Source: Rhodospirillales bacterium 47_12_T64 (GTDB lineage Bacteria > Pseudomonadota > Alphaproteobacteria > Kiloniellales > Kiloniellaceae). From it: a stretch of DNA of 8,485 nt. The stretch spans positions 3,824 to 12,308 of the forward strand of contig MABB01000073.1 of the NCBI GenBank assembly GCA_002162915.1. The letters are read 5' to 3'. Below the pieces are notes generated by a model. It had not been told where the DNA came from, did not search any database, and worked only from the letters and a program-made list of their open reading frames with translations. Shown here piece by piece: positions 1 through 6,691 of this stretch. How positions within the stretch are numbered: position 1 is the stretch's first letter; each line of letters starts with the position of its first letter. Made by a program: the position numbers and the translations under genes.

Positions 1-207
1 CGCGCCACCAATGAGTAGCCCCAACAAAATGGTGCCGAAACTAACAACTCCAGGCGAAGCCAAAGTGGTTCCAATAGCAAGAACCATCCCGACCATACCA
101 AAGATATTGCCCTGGCGGCTGGTTGTTGGGTGAGAAAGGCCGCGCAATGCCATGATAAAACAGACAGAGGCAGCGAGATATAACAGAGCAGAAAGATCTG
201 ATGACAT
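1..207 (-). CDS. pntB: NAD(P) transhydrogenase subunit beta PntB, N-terminal part (cut by window edge)
   Basis: This is the first 69 codons of the membrane and NADP(H)-binding subunit of proton-translocating transhydrogenase. That enzyme uses the proton gradient to reduce NADP+ with NADH at the inner membrane. What is visible is a hydrophobic helix (about residues 5-22), the characteristic PntB segment LSHPTTSRQGN (24-34), then a second hydrophobic stretch (35-50) and the start of a third. The NADP-binding domain (dIII) lies outside the window. The ATG start is supported by AGGGGG six bases upstream. This Shine-Dalgarno sequence overlaps the TAG stop of pntAB, so the two genes are 10 nt apart and probably translationally coupled. 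Family assignment is firm from the conserved N-terminus and from its place after pntAA and pntAB. Confidence 0.95.
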   Translation of the reverse strand, partial: MSSDLSALLYLAASVCFIMALRGLSHPTTSRQGNIFGMVGMVLAIGTTLASPGVVSFGTILLGLLIGGA

Positions 208-217
208 AATGAGCCCC

Positions 218-625
218 CTATTGTTTCTTTTTGAACATCTGCAGCATGCGCTGCGCGACAATAAAGCCGCCGAATATATTTACGGCAGCAAGCACAATGG
301 CGATGAAACCCATAATTTCACTAAAGCCCACATCCGCAGGTCCCGCAGCAACTAGAGCTCCGACAATAATCACGGATGAAATCGCATTTGTAACCGCCAT
401 CAAGGGAGAATGGAGTGCAGGCGTAACATTCCAGACGACATAATACCCCACGAAAACGGCTAGGATCAGCACAGTAAGTCCCATGATAAAGGGGGAACCA
501 TCTGCACCTGATGCATCAACCGCTAACCTGCTTGCTTCTGAAGCAAGGGATGCCACTTCGTTTGATAAAGCACGGGCTGCATTCGCAGCTTCCGTCGCTT
601 TGTTGATAAATTCCTCACTCGACAT
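218..625 (-). CDS. pntAB: NAD(P) transhydrogenase subunit alpha part 2, PntAB (membrane domain)
   Basis: This 135-residue protein matches the small membrane subunit of three-gene transhydrogenases; in E. coli the same domain is fused to the C-terminus of PntA. Three hydrophobic helices are visible at about residues 46-66, 75-94 and 102-126. The conserved dII segment around residues 67-80 (TPALHSPLMAVTN) and the AAVNIFGGFIVAQRML stretch (113-128) are present, followed by a basic end, MFKKKQ. With PntB it forms the proton channel in the inner membrane. The first 40 residues are Ala-rich, mildly acidic and probably helical. The ATG shares its A with the TGA stop of pntAA (TGATG), and GGAGGG lies 8 nt upstream inside pntAA, so translational coupling is expected. 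Length is close to that of known PntAB proteins. Confidence 0.95.
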   Translation of the reverse strand: MSSEEFINKATEAANAARALSNEVASLASEASRLAVDASGADGSPFIMGLTVLILAVFVGYYVVWNVTPALHSPLMAVTNAISSVIIVGALVAAGPADVGFSEIMGFIAIVLAAVNIFGGFIVAQRMLQMFKKKQ

Positions 626-1971
626 CAGGCAGACCCTCCATCTTTTTTATCTTCGGGCTTTGCCTTTGCTTTTGCTGCTGGCTTAGCTTTGGGAGACGCT
701 TTCGCTTTTGCTCCAGATTTAGCACCAGACTTGGTCGGCGTTTTTTTAGCAGTCTTCGCGGGGGCATCAGCAGCAACTTCTGCTTTTTTTACAGGAGCTG
801 GTTTTGCAGGAGTTGGCTTTTCTTTTTCAGCATGAGCTAAGGCAGGGTGAACAATACTGCCCTCGTGCGTGACACACGTGCCTTTAACAATCTCATCTTC
901 CCAGTCGATCTTCAGGTTCTTTGTCTCTTTATCAAAAAGAAGTTCGAAGAAGTTATAGACATTGCGCGAATAAAGCGATGAAGCGTCCGTTGCGATCCGG
1001 CCCGGCATGTTTTCATAACCAACAATAAAGACATCGTGCTTAACAGCCACCTTGCCCGCTTGTGACAGTTCACAGTTACCACCAGCCTCCACAGCCAAAT
1101 CGACAATAACCGACCCCGGCTTCATGGATTTAACCATATCTGCGGTCACCAGCACAGGTGCAGGACGACCTGGAATCAAGGCCGTGGTAATGACCATGTC
1201 CACCTTGGCAATGGTCTCGGCAATCAGGGCTGCTTGTTTGGCTTTGTAAGCATCAGACATCTCTTTGGCATAACCGCCAGCTGTCTCGGCTTGTTTAAAC
1301 TCATCATCTTCAACCGCAACAAAAGATGCACCGAGGCTCTCAACCTGCTCTTTCGAAGCTGGTCGAACATCGGTAGCCGACACAACAGCACCAAGACGAC
1401 GCGCGGTCGCAATTGCCTGCAGACCAGCAACACCCGCGCCCATCACGAAGACTTTGGCTGGCGCAATGGTCCCCGCAGCGGTCATCATCATCGGGAAGGC
1501 CCGGTTGAAGACTGCTGCGCCATCAAGGATGGCTTTGTAACCCGCAAGGTTGGACTGACTTGAGAGAACATCCATAGACTGCGCACGTGTAATGCGTGGT
1601 ACAAAATCCATGGCAAATGTTGTCAACTCAGACTTGGCAAAAGCATCCAGTTCTTTTGTAGATCGATAAGGATCAGTGATAGAGATTACAACGGTACTTT
1701 TAGCCAGCCCCTTGATCTCATCTTCTTTACCACCTGTTATCGGCTTTTGAACTTTTAAGATGACTGCAGCATCTTTGTATGTCGTCGCGGCGTCTTTTCC
1801 AATTGTAGCACCGGCCGCCTTGAAGGCCTCATCGGTGAAGCTCGCAGAAGAACCTGCGCCCTTTTCCACAACGACGTCACATCCCAGAGCAATCAGTTTT
1901 TTGACTGTCTCAGGAGAAGCTGCCACACGTGTTTCATTCGCACGGCGCTCCTTGGGAATAGCAATTTTCAT
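625..1971 (-). CDS. pntAA: NAD(P) transhydrogenase subunit alpha part 1, PntAA (NAD(H)-binding domain) with long Lys-rich tail
   Basis: This is the soluble dI subunit (448 aa), which binds NAD(H) and passes hydride to NADP+ on PntB. It has the alanine dehydrogenase/PntA fold. The N-terminus MKIAIPKERRANETRVA (1-17) is typical. The catalytic RQD loop is seen as R126, Q131, D134 and S137 within RAQSMDVLSSQSNLAGY (129-145). The Rossmann glycine motif GAGVAG spans 178-183, with D201 of DVRP as the likely NAD ribose ligand. I chose the ATG at 1971 rather than the ATG 48 nt further upstream because GGGGAG lies 5 nt before it and family members begin here. Residues 381-448 form a Lys/Ala/Pro-rich low-complexity tail (19 K, 19 A and 9 P in 68) not present in the roughly 384-residue R. 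rubrum protein. The gene is first in the pnt operon. Confidence 0.96.
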   Translation of the reverse strand: MKIAIPKERRANETRVAASPETVKKLIALGCDVVVEKGAGSSASFTDEAFKAAGATIGKDAATTYKDAAVILKVQKPITGGKEDEIKGLAKSTVVISITDPYRSTKELDAFAKSELTTFAMDFVPRITRAQSMDVLSSQSNLAGYKAILDGAAVFNRAFPMMMTAAGTIAPAKVFVMGAGVAGLQAIATARRLGAVVSATDVRPASKEQVESLGASFVAVEDDEFKQAETAGGYAKEMSDAYKAKQAALIAETIAKVDMVITTALIPGRPAPVLVTADMVKSMKPGSVIVDLAVEAGGNCELSQAGKVAVKHDVFIVGYENMPGRIATDASSLYSRNVYNFFELLFDKETKNLKIDWEDEIVKGTCVTHEGSIVHPALAHAEKEKPTPAKPAPVKKAEVAADAPAKTAKKTPTKSGAKSGAKAKASPKAKPAAKAKAKPEDKKDGGSA

Positions 1972-1976
1972 ATTAT

Positions 1977-1982
1977 CTCCCC
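1977..1982 (-). promoter_or_regulatory. Ribosome binding site that fixes the pntAA start
   Basis: GGGGAG on the minus strand sits 5 nt before the ATG at 1971. The alternative upstream ATG at 2019 would add 16 residues that do not resemble PntA N-termini. Confidence 0.75.
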
Positions 1983-2107
1983 ACATCAATTCCCCAGCCA
2001 GCATTTCAAGGCTGACCACATGTCAGTTTTATTAAAGCGTTTTTCCACCATGTGCCGCAAGGGTGCGCTGCACAATAACTGACTAATTCGCTCAATATAA
2101 TGGGTTA

Positions 2108-2134
2108 AGATATGTTCCAGTAAGGAAAATATCT
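2108..2134. repeat. Imperfect inverted repeat, 11-bp arms, upstream of pntAA
   Basis: The left arm AGATATGTTCC (2108-2118) and right arm GGAAAATATCT (2124-2134) pair with a single mismatch around the 5-nt centre AGTAA. The repeat lies about 137 nt before the pntAA start and 72 nt after the stop of the kinase gene. No T-run follows on either strand, so it does not look like an intrinsic terminator. It could be an operator for a dimeric regulator of the pnt operon or an mRNA hairpin. The repeat is directly visible; its role is not. Confidence 0.6.
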
Positions 2135-2205
2135 CCTATAAGAAACTTCAGCTAGTGAATTTCAGCACTAAAACATACCGATTCTCATGTATACACAGGT
2201 GATTA

Positions 2206-3594
2206 TCAAGCTTTATTGGGGTCAGGAAGACCACACTTCTGCAGGGCCGAAGACTGTTGTTTGGCCAAGTTCATATAATTAAAATCACCGATAAGATCAT
2301 GGAATAGCTGATGCCAGTTGATTTCCGCTTTCAGGTGCATAAACACTGACCCCAGACCAACTGCAGCCCGATCCATGAGAACAAATTCTCTTGGTGGCTT
2401 CACCCCACCAAGTCGACGTAATTCATTATGGACCTTATTCGCGACCTTGGCCCCGTAGGGTCCGCCTTGATGGCCATCGATAATAGTCCGTTTGCGATCC
2501 TGTAAAAGAGGCCCATAAAGAAAATGTGCCCAGATATTCAATGTATCGAGCATCTCCCTGTTCTTGATATTAAACCCCCAGCTTTCATAAGCTTGCACAG
2601 CCAGCGCTTCATCGTTTTGCTCTAACCCGAAATAAAGATCGATCACCCCCTTAACAAAAGAAGGCTCAAACACCCTAATACAGCCAAAATCCAAAAGATT
2701 AACATCGCCGTTTTTACGGATAGAATAGTTACCGAGGTGAGGATCTCCGTGAATAACGCCGTATTTATAAAAGGGAACATACCATGCGCGAAACATGTTC
2801 ATCGCCACTTGATTGCGTGCGTCTATATCATCTTCATGATCTTTGATATAATCCAACAGGGGATTTCCATCGAGCCACGTCATGGTAATCAGACGTCGTG
2901 TCGTAAGCTCATCCACCGACTTTGGAACAAAGATCTTGCTCTCATTCCGGAGTATGTGCTGATACAGTTTCATGTTCTGGGCTTCACGAAGATAGTCCAG
3001 TTCTTCGCGCAGTCTGTCAGACAGCTCTTTATGGATGTTTGTGGGATCGATTGCCTTGTCGTAACGCCGATAAATGCCAAAAAGTAAGCCTAGCTGCTTG
3101 AGATCGGCTTCTACCGCAGAAATCATGTCGGGGTACTGAAGCTTACAGGCGAACTTTGTTCCATCGTGCCCTTGTGCGCAGTGAACTTGACCGAGAGACG
3201 CCGCAGCGATTGCTTCGTGCTCAAAAGTTTCAAATTTTTTCTGCCAGTCCACGCCAAGTTCGCTTTTCATACGGCGTTTGACAAAGAGCCACCCCATGGA
3301 TGGCGCATTGGACTGGAGTTGGCGAAGTTCCTCTGCATATTCTTTAGGTAGAGCATCGGGGATCGTCGCAAGAATTTGGGCCGCCTTCATCAAGGGACCC
3401 TTAAGCCCCCCCAATGCGTTTTTCAAATCCGATGAATGTTTAGCTCGATCCAGCCCGGTTCCAAAAACCCTGCTACCGACAACTTGAGCCGCCAATCCAC
3501 CAACAGAGGTTCCAACCTGAGCGTAGCGTTTAAGCCGCCCCGTCAGGCGAGATTGATCATCTGCAATATCATCCAACTTCTTGTCGTCCGACAC
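2206..3594 (-). CDS. AarF/ABC1/UbiB-family kinase-like protein
   Basis: This 462-residue protein has the full set of ABC1 (COQ8/UbiB) atypical kinase marks. They are an Ala-rich nucleotide loop IAAASLGQVH (129-138), the ATP lysine K151 in ACKLQYP, an EELDYLREA segment (197-205), the catalytic-loop motif HGDPHLGN (282-289) and metal-binding LLDFG (300-304). The N-terminal family motif KxGQ appears here as KAAQ (70-73), followed by LPKEYAEELRQLQ. No C-terminal membrane helices are seen, and the protein is shorter than E. coli UbiB (about 546 aa). It therefore belongs to a soluble-type subgroup, and a role in ubiquinone synthesis is possible but not shown. The start is GTG, supported by AAGGA 7 nt upstream. 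It is apparently monocistronic, with gaps of 287 nt upstream and 234 nt downstream. Confidence 0.9.
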   Translation of the reverse strand: MSDDKKLDDIADDQSRLTGRLKRYAQVGTSVGGLAAQVVGSRVFGTGLDRAKHSSDLKNALGGLKGPLMKAAQILATIPDALPKEYAEELRQLQSNAPSMGWLFVKRRMKSELGVDWQKKFETFEHEAIAAASLGQVHCAQGHDGTKFACKLQYPDMISAVEADLKQLGLLFGIYRRYDKAIDPTNIHKELSDRLREELDYLREAQNMKLYQHILRNESKIFVPKSVDELTTRRLITMTWLDGNPLLDYIKDHEDDIDARNQVAMNMFRAWYVPFYKYGVIHGDPHLGNYSIRKNGDVNLLDFGCIRVFEPSFVKGVIDLYFGLEQNDEALAVQAYESWGFNIKNREMLDTLNIWAHFLYGPLLQDRKRTIIDGHQGGPYGAKVANKVHNELRRLGGVKPPREFVLMDRAAVGLGSVFMHLKAEINWHQLFHDLIGDFNYMNLAKQQSSALQKCGLPDPNKA

Positions 3595-3881
3595 GAGAAA
3601 TTCCTTCGAATTAATGCGAGCTAATTATCTATCCCCACCATTAACAAGAGCAAGTGAGAATCATAATGTATATGGGGAACCCGCGAATAACTTCCAGATA
3701 TACCCCAAATATATTACATATTCCGGCTACTATAACGCGCAAATTTTTCCTCAATTAGGTTTCAATGGCTGAAATCTTACCCCAAACCAAAGAGCGCCCC
3801 CCAAATAAACATGGGCGGCGCAAGACGGACGGCTCAACAAAAAGCAATTTGATGACTATAGAATACTATTCACGATGGTAT
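3595..3881. other. AT-rich intergenic region between ompW-like gene and ABC1 kinase gene
   Basis: No credible gene is seen in these 287 nt. The region should hold the promoter of the ABC1 gene on the minus strand. A weak inverted repeat pairs TATATGGGG (3669-3677) with CCCCAAATA (3703-3711), with one mismatch and a 25-nt loop. I see no rho-independent terminator for the ompW-like gene. A short plus-strand frame starting at 3765 runs antisense into the end of that gene and lacks support. Confidence 0.4.
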
Positions 3882-4514
3882 TTAGAAGCGATACCCAATG
3901 CCCACGCCAACAATCCACGGATCAACATCAACATCTCCTTTAATAGCACCGCCATTAATGGTCGCATCTGTATTGAGCCACAATCGCTTCACATCAAGGT
4001 TTAAAGACCATACGTCATTAAGTTCGTAATCCATACCAATCTGAGCTGCAGCGCCAAAATTGTTGTCATAGTCAACATCAAGACCATTTGCCCCGTCAGC
4101 ATTATAGAAAATGGTATAATTCACCCCTGCACCAACATAGGGTTTGAATTTGCCAAAATTGGTAAAATGATATTGAACAGTCAAAGTGGGAGGTAACAAC
4201 ATGACATCACCGAGGTCAGCGCCCCCCCCACCGGTAATATTTTTCACCTTGGCATTATGCTTTGTCGTTGCAAGTATCAACTCAGCCGCAATGTTCTTTG
4301 TGAAAAAATAACTGATATCAAGTTCGGGAACGTAAGAGTTACTAAGATCAGGTTCTCCACCGATTGTGGTATTCCCCCCATCATCAGGGATCACACCAAT
4401 CCCCCTTAAACGAATAAGAATATCCCCTGCTTCACTCGCGTAGCTTGGAATAGAGGAAAACATCGCTCCGGTACCAATCATTAGCACAGCGAGTGATTTT
4501 AGGATTTTATGCAC
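3882..4514 (-). CDS. ompW: OmpW-family outer membrane beta-barrel protein
   Basis: This 210-residue protein has a Sec signal peptide: HKILK basic start, hydrophobic core at about 8-20, and likely cleavage after A26 in SYA-SEA. OmpW-family segments follow in order: PELDISYFFTKNIAAEL (63-79), LPPTLTVQYHF (107-117) and KPYVGAGVNYT (124-134). It ends in alternating hydrophobic strands with a terminal aromatic, GIGYRF, the signal read by the BAM assembly machinery. OmpW proteins form a small eight-stranded barrel with a hydrophobic channel. Transport of small hydrophobic molecules is proposed for the family, but the substrate here is unknown. The start is GTG, with GGAG 8 nt upstream. The upstream region carries an FNR/FixK-type box and a consensus -10 element, which suggests control by oxygen. 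The gene appears to be monocistronic. Assignment to the family is firm; the symbol is by family. Confidence 0.9.
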   Translation of the reverse strand: MHKILKSLAVLMIGTGAMFSSIPSYASEAGDILIRLRGIGVIPDDGGNTTIGGEPDLSNSYVPELDISYFFTKNIAAELILATTKHNAKVKNITGGGGADLGDVMLLPPTLTVQYHFTNFGKFKPYVGAGVNYTIFYNADGANGLDVDYDNNFGAAAQIGMDYELNDVWSLNLDVKRLWLNTDATINGGAIKGDVDVDPWIVGVGIGYRF

Positions 4515-4577
4515 AGAAAAATCTCCATTTCGACAGGCCTGGACTATGGAATACTTTGTCGTTAATCCAAGCTCATG

Positions 4578-4583
4578 ATTATA
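4578..4583 (-). promoter_or_regulatory. Candidate -10 element of the ompW-like gene
   Basis: A perfect TATAAT on the minus strand lies 63 nt before the GTG start. There is no good -35 at the usual distance, as expected for an activator-dependent promoter. Transcription starting from it would place the FNR-type box near -54. This is not the standard -41.5 position, so the true -10 may instead lie in the neighbouring AACAATAAT. Confidence 0.45.
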
Positions 4584-4618
4584 GAGATTATTGTTATTCC
4601 TGCTTTTAGATCAGCGCA

Positions 4619-4632
4619 TTGAGCCAAATCAA
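4619..4632 (-). promoter_or_regulatory. FNR/FixK/Anr-type binding site upstream of ompW
   Basis: The minus strand reads TTGATTTGGCTCAA, matching the FNR-family consensus TTGAT-N4-ATCAA at 9 of 10 defined positions (C replaces A in the right half). It lies between the pepF terminator and the ompW-like gene, 104 nt before the GTG start. In E. coli, ompW is reported as a member of the FNR regulon, so gene and site agree. Binding itself is inferred. Confidence 0.65.
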
Positions 4633-4644
4633 TCAGGATCGATT
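4627..4644. repeat. Imperfect palindrome overlapping the FNR-type box
   Basis: AATCAATC and GATCGATT (plus strand), separated by AG, form arms with one mismatch. The repeat shares six bases with the FNR-type box and lies on its upstream side. It could be a second regulator site or chance. Confidence 0.4.
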
Positions 4645-4664
4645 CCAAGCTATTTTCATCCAAC

Positions 4665-4695
4665 AAAAAAAGCCCTCCTCAAAGAGGAAGGCTTT
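4665..4695 (-). terminator. Rho-independent terminator of pepF
   Basis: On the minus strand AAAGCCTTCCTC, loop TTT, then GAGGAGGGCTTT form a 12-bp stem with one T-G wobble (4669-4695). A run of seven T (4671-4665) overlaps and follows the stem. It starts 22 nt after the pepF stop codon and separates pepF from the ompW promoter. Confidence 0.9.
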
Positions 4696-4717
4696 AAAAG
4701 TAAGATCGTTTTGACGT

Positions 4718-6535
4718 TTAGTCTTCCATGATTTCAAGCTGATCGATAAACCCGGACACGACTTTCAAGCCTTGTTTCCAGAAATCAGGATCACTTGCAT
4801 CAAGTCCAAAGGGTGCCAGTAATTCCTTGTGACGCTTTGATCCGCCGGCGGACAACATCTCGAGATATTTCTCGGCAAACCCTTCTTCACTTTGCTGATA
4901 AACTGCATAGAGAGAGTTAACCAGACAGTCCCCAAATGCGTAGGCATAAACATAGAACGGAGCATGAATGAAGTGCGGTACATACGACCAGTAGGAAGCA
5001 TATTCGTCTTCGAAACGGATCGAAGGCCCAAGACTGGCGCGCTGTGTATCCATCCAGATTTCACCCAACTGCTCAGGGAGAAGTTCGCCCTTTCGACGCT
5101 CGGCATGCACTCTGGTTTCAAACTGGTGCATCGCCACCTGTCGAACCACAGTGTTGAGCATGTCCTCAACCTTTGAAGCCAGCATAATACGACGTGCCTT
5201 GGCATCGTCTTTCTTTTTCAAAACGGACTGGAAAGTCAGCATCTCACCAAAGACCGACGCCGTTTCCGCCAAGGTCAAAGGCGTATCAGCCATCAAAGGC
5301 CCCTGAACACCTGCCAATACCTGATGAACGCCATGTCCGAGCTCATGCGCCAAGGTCATCACATCACGGGTACGCCCCTGATAATTCACCAGAAGATAAG
5401 GGTGGGCGCAGGGGACGGTTGGATGTGCAAAAGCTCCAGGAGCTTTCCCCGGTCTTACAGGCGCATCAATCCAAGGGTTGTCAAAAAACTTTTGTCCAAC
5501 TTCGGCGAGCTTCGGTGAAAACCCTGCATAAGCTGTGAGAACCGTTTCCCGTGCCGTATCCCAGTTAATCACATCGTCATCGTCATCTGGCAGCGGCGCA
5601 TTACGATCCCAATAGGGGAGCTGCTCAACACCAAACCATTTAGCTTTTAATTTGTAATAGCGATGAGCAAGGTCTTCGTAAGAATCAGAAACCGAACTTA
5701 CCAGTGCATCAACAACCTCATCTTCGACAACATTGGCCAGATTGCGTGAGGAAACGGGTTGTTCAAACCCGCGCCACTGATCTTCAACCTCTTTGTCCTT
5801 AGCTAAAGTATTGGTAATATGGGAAAAAAGACGTTGATTTTCGCCCAGAACCTTGCCCAAAGATTGCGCAGCTTCTTTGCGGACTTCAGGGTCGCGGTTA
5901 CTTAATTTGTTGAGGATCTGTGCAGAACTAAGTTTATCACCTTTAAACGGAAACTGCAGGCTCGCCATTGTTTCATCAAACAGTCGAACCCAGGCTGACC
6001 GACCGGAAACACTTTTTTCATGCAGCAGACCTTCGAGTTCATCAGAAAGTTGATGCTCTTTTTGCGCGCGAAGTTCTCTCAACCACGGTGCATATTTTGA
6101 AAGAGAGCTGTTTTGAATTCTCTCTTTTAGCTCGCCTTCATCCAGCTTGTTCAGTTCCAGTGTGAAAAACAAGATGTGCTTGGAAATACCTGTGCTGCGT
6201 TCTTGCATGGATTGGAAAAACTTACCAACTTCAGGATCACTCATATTCCCGGCATAGACCAGATAAGCGTAGCTCATCACCTTGCCCATGATTTCCTGAG
6301 AGTTTTCGAAAGTAACGATGGCATCATTCAGGTCGTCACCGCTTAAGTTTGCGAGCTTACCGATATATTTTTCTTTAAAAGCTATCGCTGCTTTTTCAAC
6401 CTTTACCAGATCGTTTTCCAACTCTGATGAATCAGGCGAAGGATAGAGGTCTGTGAGGTCCCAGGCAGGTAAAGTACCAAGCTTTTCATCAATAACATCT
6501 TTAGGGTGAGCAGCTCCGGTCCCAGCTTCGGTCAT
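4718..6535 (-). CDS. pepF: M3-family oligoendopeptidase F (PepF)
   Basis: This 605-residue zinc metallopeptidase is a cytoplasmic enzyme expected to cleave short peptides during protein turnover. The zinc site is visible: HELGH at 397-401 (ligands H397 and H401, catalytic E398) and E424 in LAETASVFGE as third ligand. The N-terminus, LPAWDLTDLYPSPDS, is typical of PepF. The late segments YWSYVPHFIHAPFYVYAYAFG (about 515-535) and LLAPFGLDASDPDFW supply the expected C-terminal substrate-pocket helices. No signal peptide is present. I chose the ATG at 6535 because AGAGGA sits 6 nt upstream. The ATG 15 nt further out overlaps that Shine-Dalgarno sequence and has none of its own. Length matches the family. 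The gene ends at a strong terminator and is divergent from the acyl-CoA ligase gene. PepF is well supported; the exact substrates are not. Confidence 0.94.
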   Translation of the reverse strand: MTEAGTGAAHPKDVIDEKLGTLPAWDLTDLYPSPDSSELENDLVKVEKAAIAFKEKYIGKLANLSGDDLNDAIVTFENSQEIMGKVMSYAYLVYAGNMSDPEVGKFFQSMQERSTGISKHILFFTLELNKLDEGELKERIQNSSLSKYAPWLRELRAQKEHQLSDELEGLLHEKSVSGRSAWVRLFDETMASLQFPFKGDKLSSAQILNKLSNRDPEVRKEAAQSLGKVLGENQRLFSHITNTLAKDKEVEDQWRGFEQPVSSRNLANVVEDEVVDALVSSVSDSYEDLAHRYYKLKAKWFGVEQLPYWDRNAPLPDDDDDVINWDTARETVLTAYAGFSPKLAEVGQKFFDNPWIDAPVRPGKAPGAFAHPTVPCAHPYLLVNYQGRTRDVMTLAHELGHGVHQVLAGVQGPLMADTPLTLAETASVFGEMLTFQSVLKKKDDAKARRIMLASKVEDMLNTVVRQVAMHQFETRVHAERRKGELLPEQLGEIWMDTQRASLGPSIRFEDEYASYWSYVPHFIHAPFYVYAYAFGDCLVNSLYAVYQQSEEGFAEKYLEMLSAGGSKRHKELLAPFGLDASDPDFWKQGLKVVSGFIDQLEIMED

Positions 6536-6691
6536 AAAAAATCCTCTCATTCCGCCAAACGCGGTCTACAAATGCGAACTATGTCTCTATAAACTTAGAA
6601 CCTAGAAATTGAAATCAAGGCGAGAATCGCCAAATAAAACATTACATAATGATAAGAAAACATAAGAACAGGTAAAGGCCTAACGAGGAAT
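6536..6691. promoter_or_regulatory. Divergent promoter region of pepF and the acyl-CoA ligase gene
   Basis: These 156 nt separate two divergent genes and must carry both promoters. For the plus-strand gene a weak candidate is TTGAAA (6609-6614), a 17-nt spacer and AAATAA (6632-6637). Between them lies a short perfect inverted repeat, GGCGA-GAA-TCGCC (6619-6631), which could act as an operator. On the minus strand a TATAGA is present near 6588 without a convincing -35. I see no clear FadR or PsrA-type site. Confidence 0.35.
6619..6631. repeat. Short perfect inverted repeat between divergent pepF and acyl-CoA ligase genes
   Basis: GGCGA-GAA-TCGCC has five-base arms around a 3-nt centre, placed roughly midway between the two starts. 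It may be an operator or chance. Confidence 0.4.

Larger units (their letters stand above)
1972..2205 (-). other. Intergenic region between ABC1 kinase gene and pnt operon
   Basis: This 234-nt stretch has no credible coding sequence and should carry the pnt promoter. Two weak sigma70-like candidates are visible on the minus strand. One is TTGCGG (2055-2060) with an 18-nt spacer to TTTAAT (2031-2036). The other is TATATT (2094-2099) with only a poor -35 match at 2118-2123. The region also holds the palindrome at 2108-2134. No rho-independent terminator for the upstream kinase gene is visible, so some readthrough into pnt is possible. The promoter assignments are guesses. Confidence 0.4.

Noticed and set aside
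218..686. Plus-strand open frames opposite pntAB
   Set aside because: They are shadows of the pntAB and pntAA coding strand; no ribosome binding sites or recognisable domains.
625..831. Lys-rich end of PntAA as a frameshift or a separate histone-like gene
   Set aside because: The tail is continuous in frame with the catalytic domain, has no own start signal, and ends precisely at the coupled TGATG junction with pntAB.
1234..1563. Plus-strand 109-codon frame opposite pntAA
   Set aside because: The reverse strand encodes the Rossmann domain of PntAA with all its motifs; the plus-strand product is unlike any protein I know.
2108..2134. Palindrome as a terminator for the ABC1 kinase gene
   Set aside because: The stem is AT-rich and no T-run follows it on the minus strand.
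3765..4004. Plus-strand 79-codon open frame beginning MAEILPQTKERPP
   Set aside because: It runs 123 nt antisense into the end of the well-supported ompW-like gene, has only a weak AGG before its ATG, and matches no family I recognise. The part outside ompW is too short to judge.
4765..5538. Minus- and plus-strand frames of 114-146 codons inside pepF
   Set aside because: They overlap the PepF zinc-site region in other frames and have odd, Arg/His/Ser-rich compositions typical of shadow frames.
6609..6618. TTGAAATCAA as an FNR-type site before the acyl-CoA ligase gene
   Set aside because: The half-sites are only 2 nt apart; the FNR family needs six bases between TTGA and TCAA.
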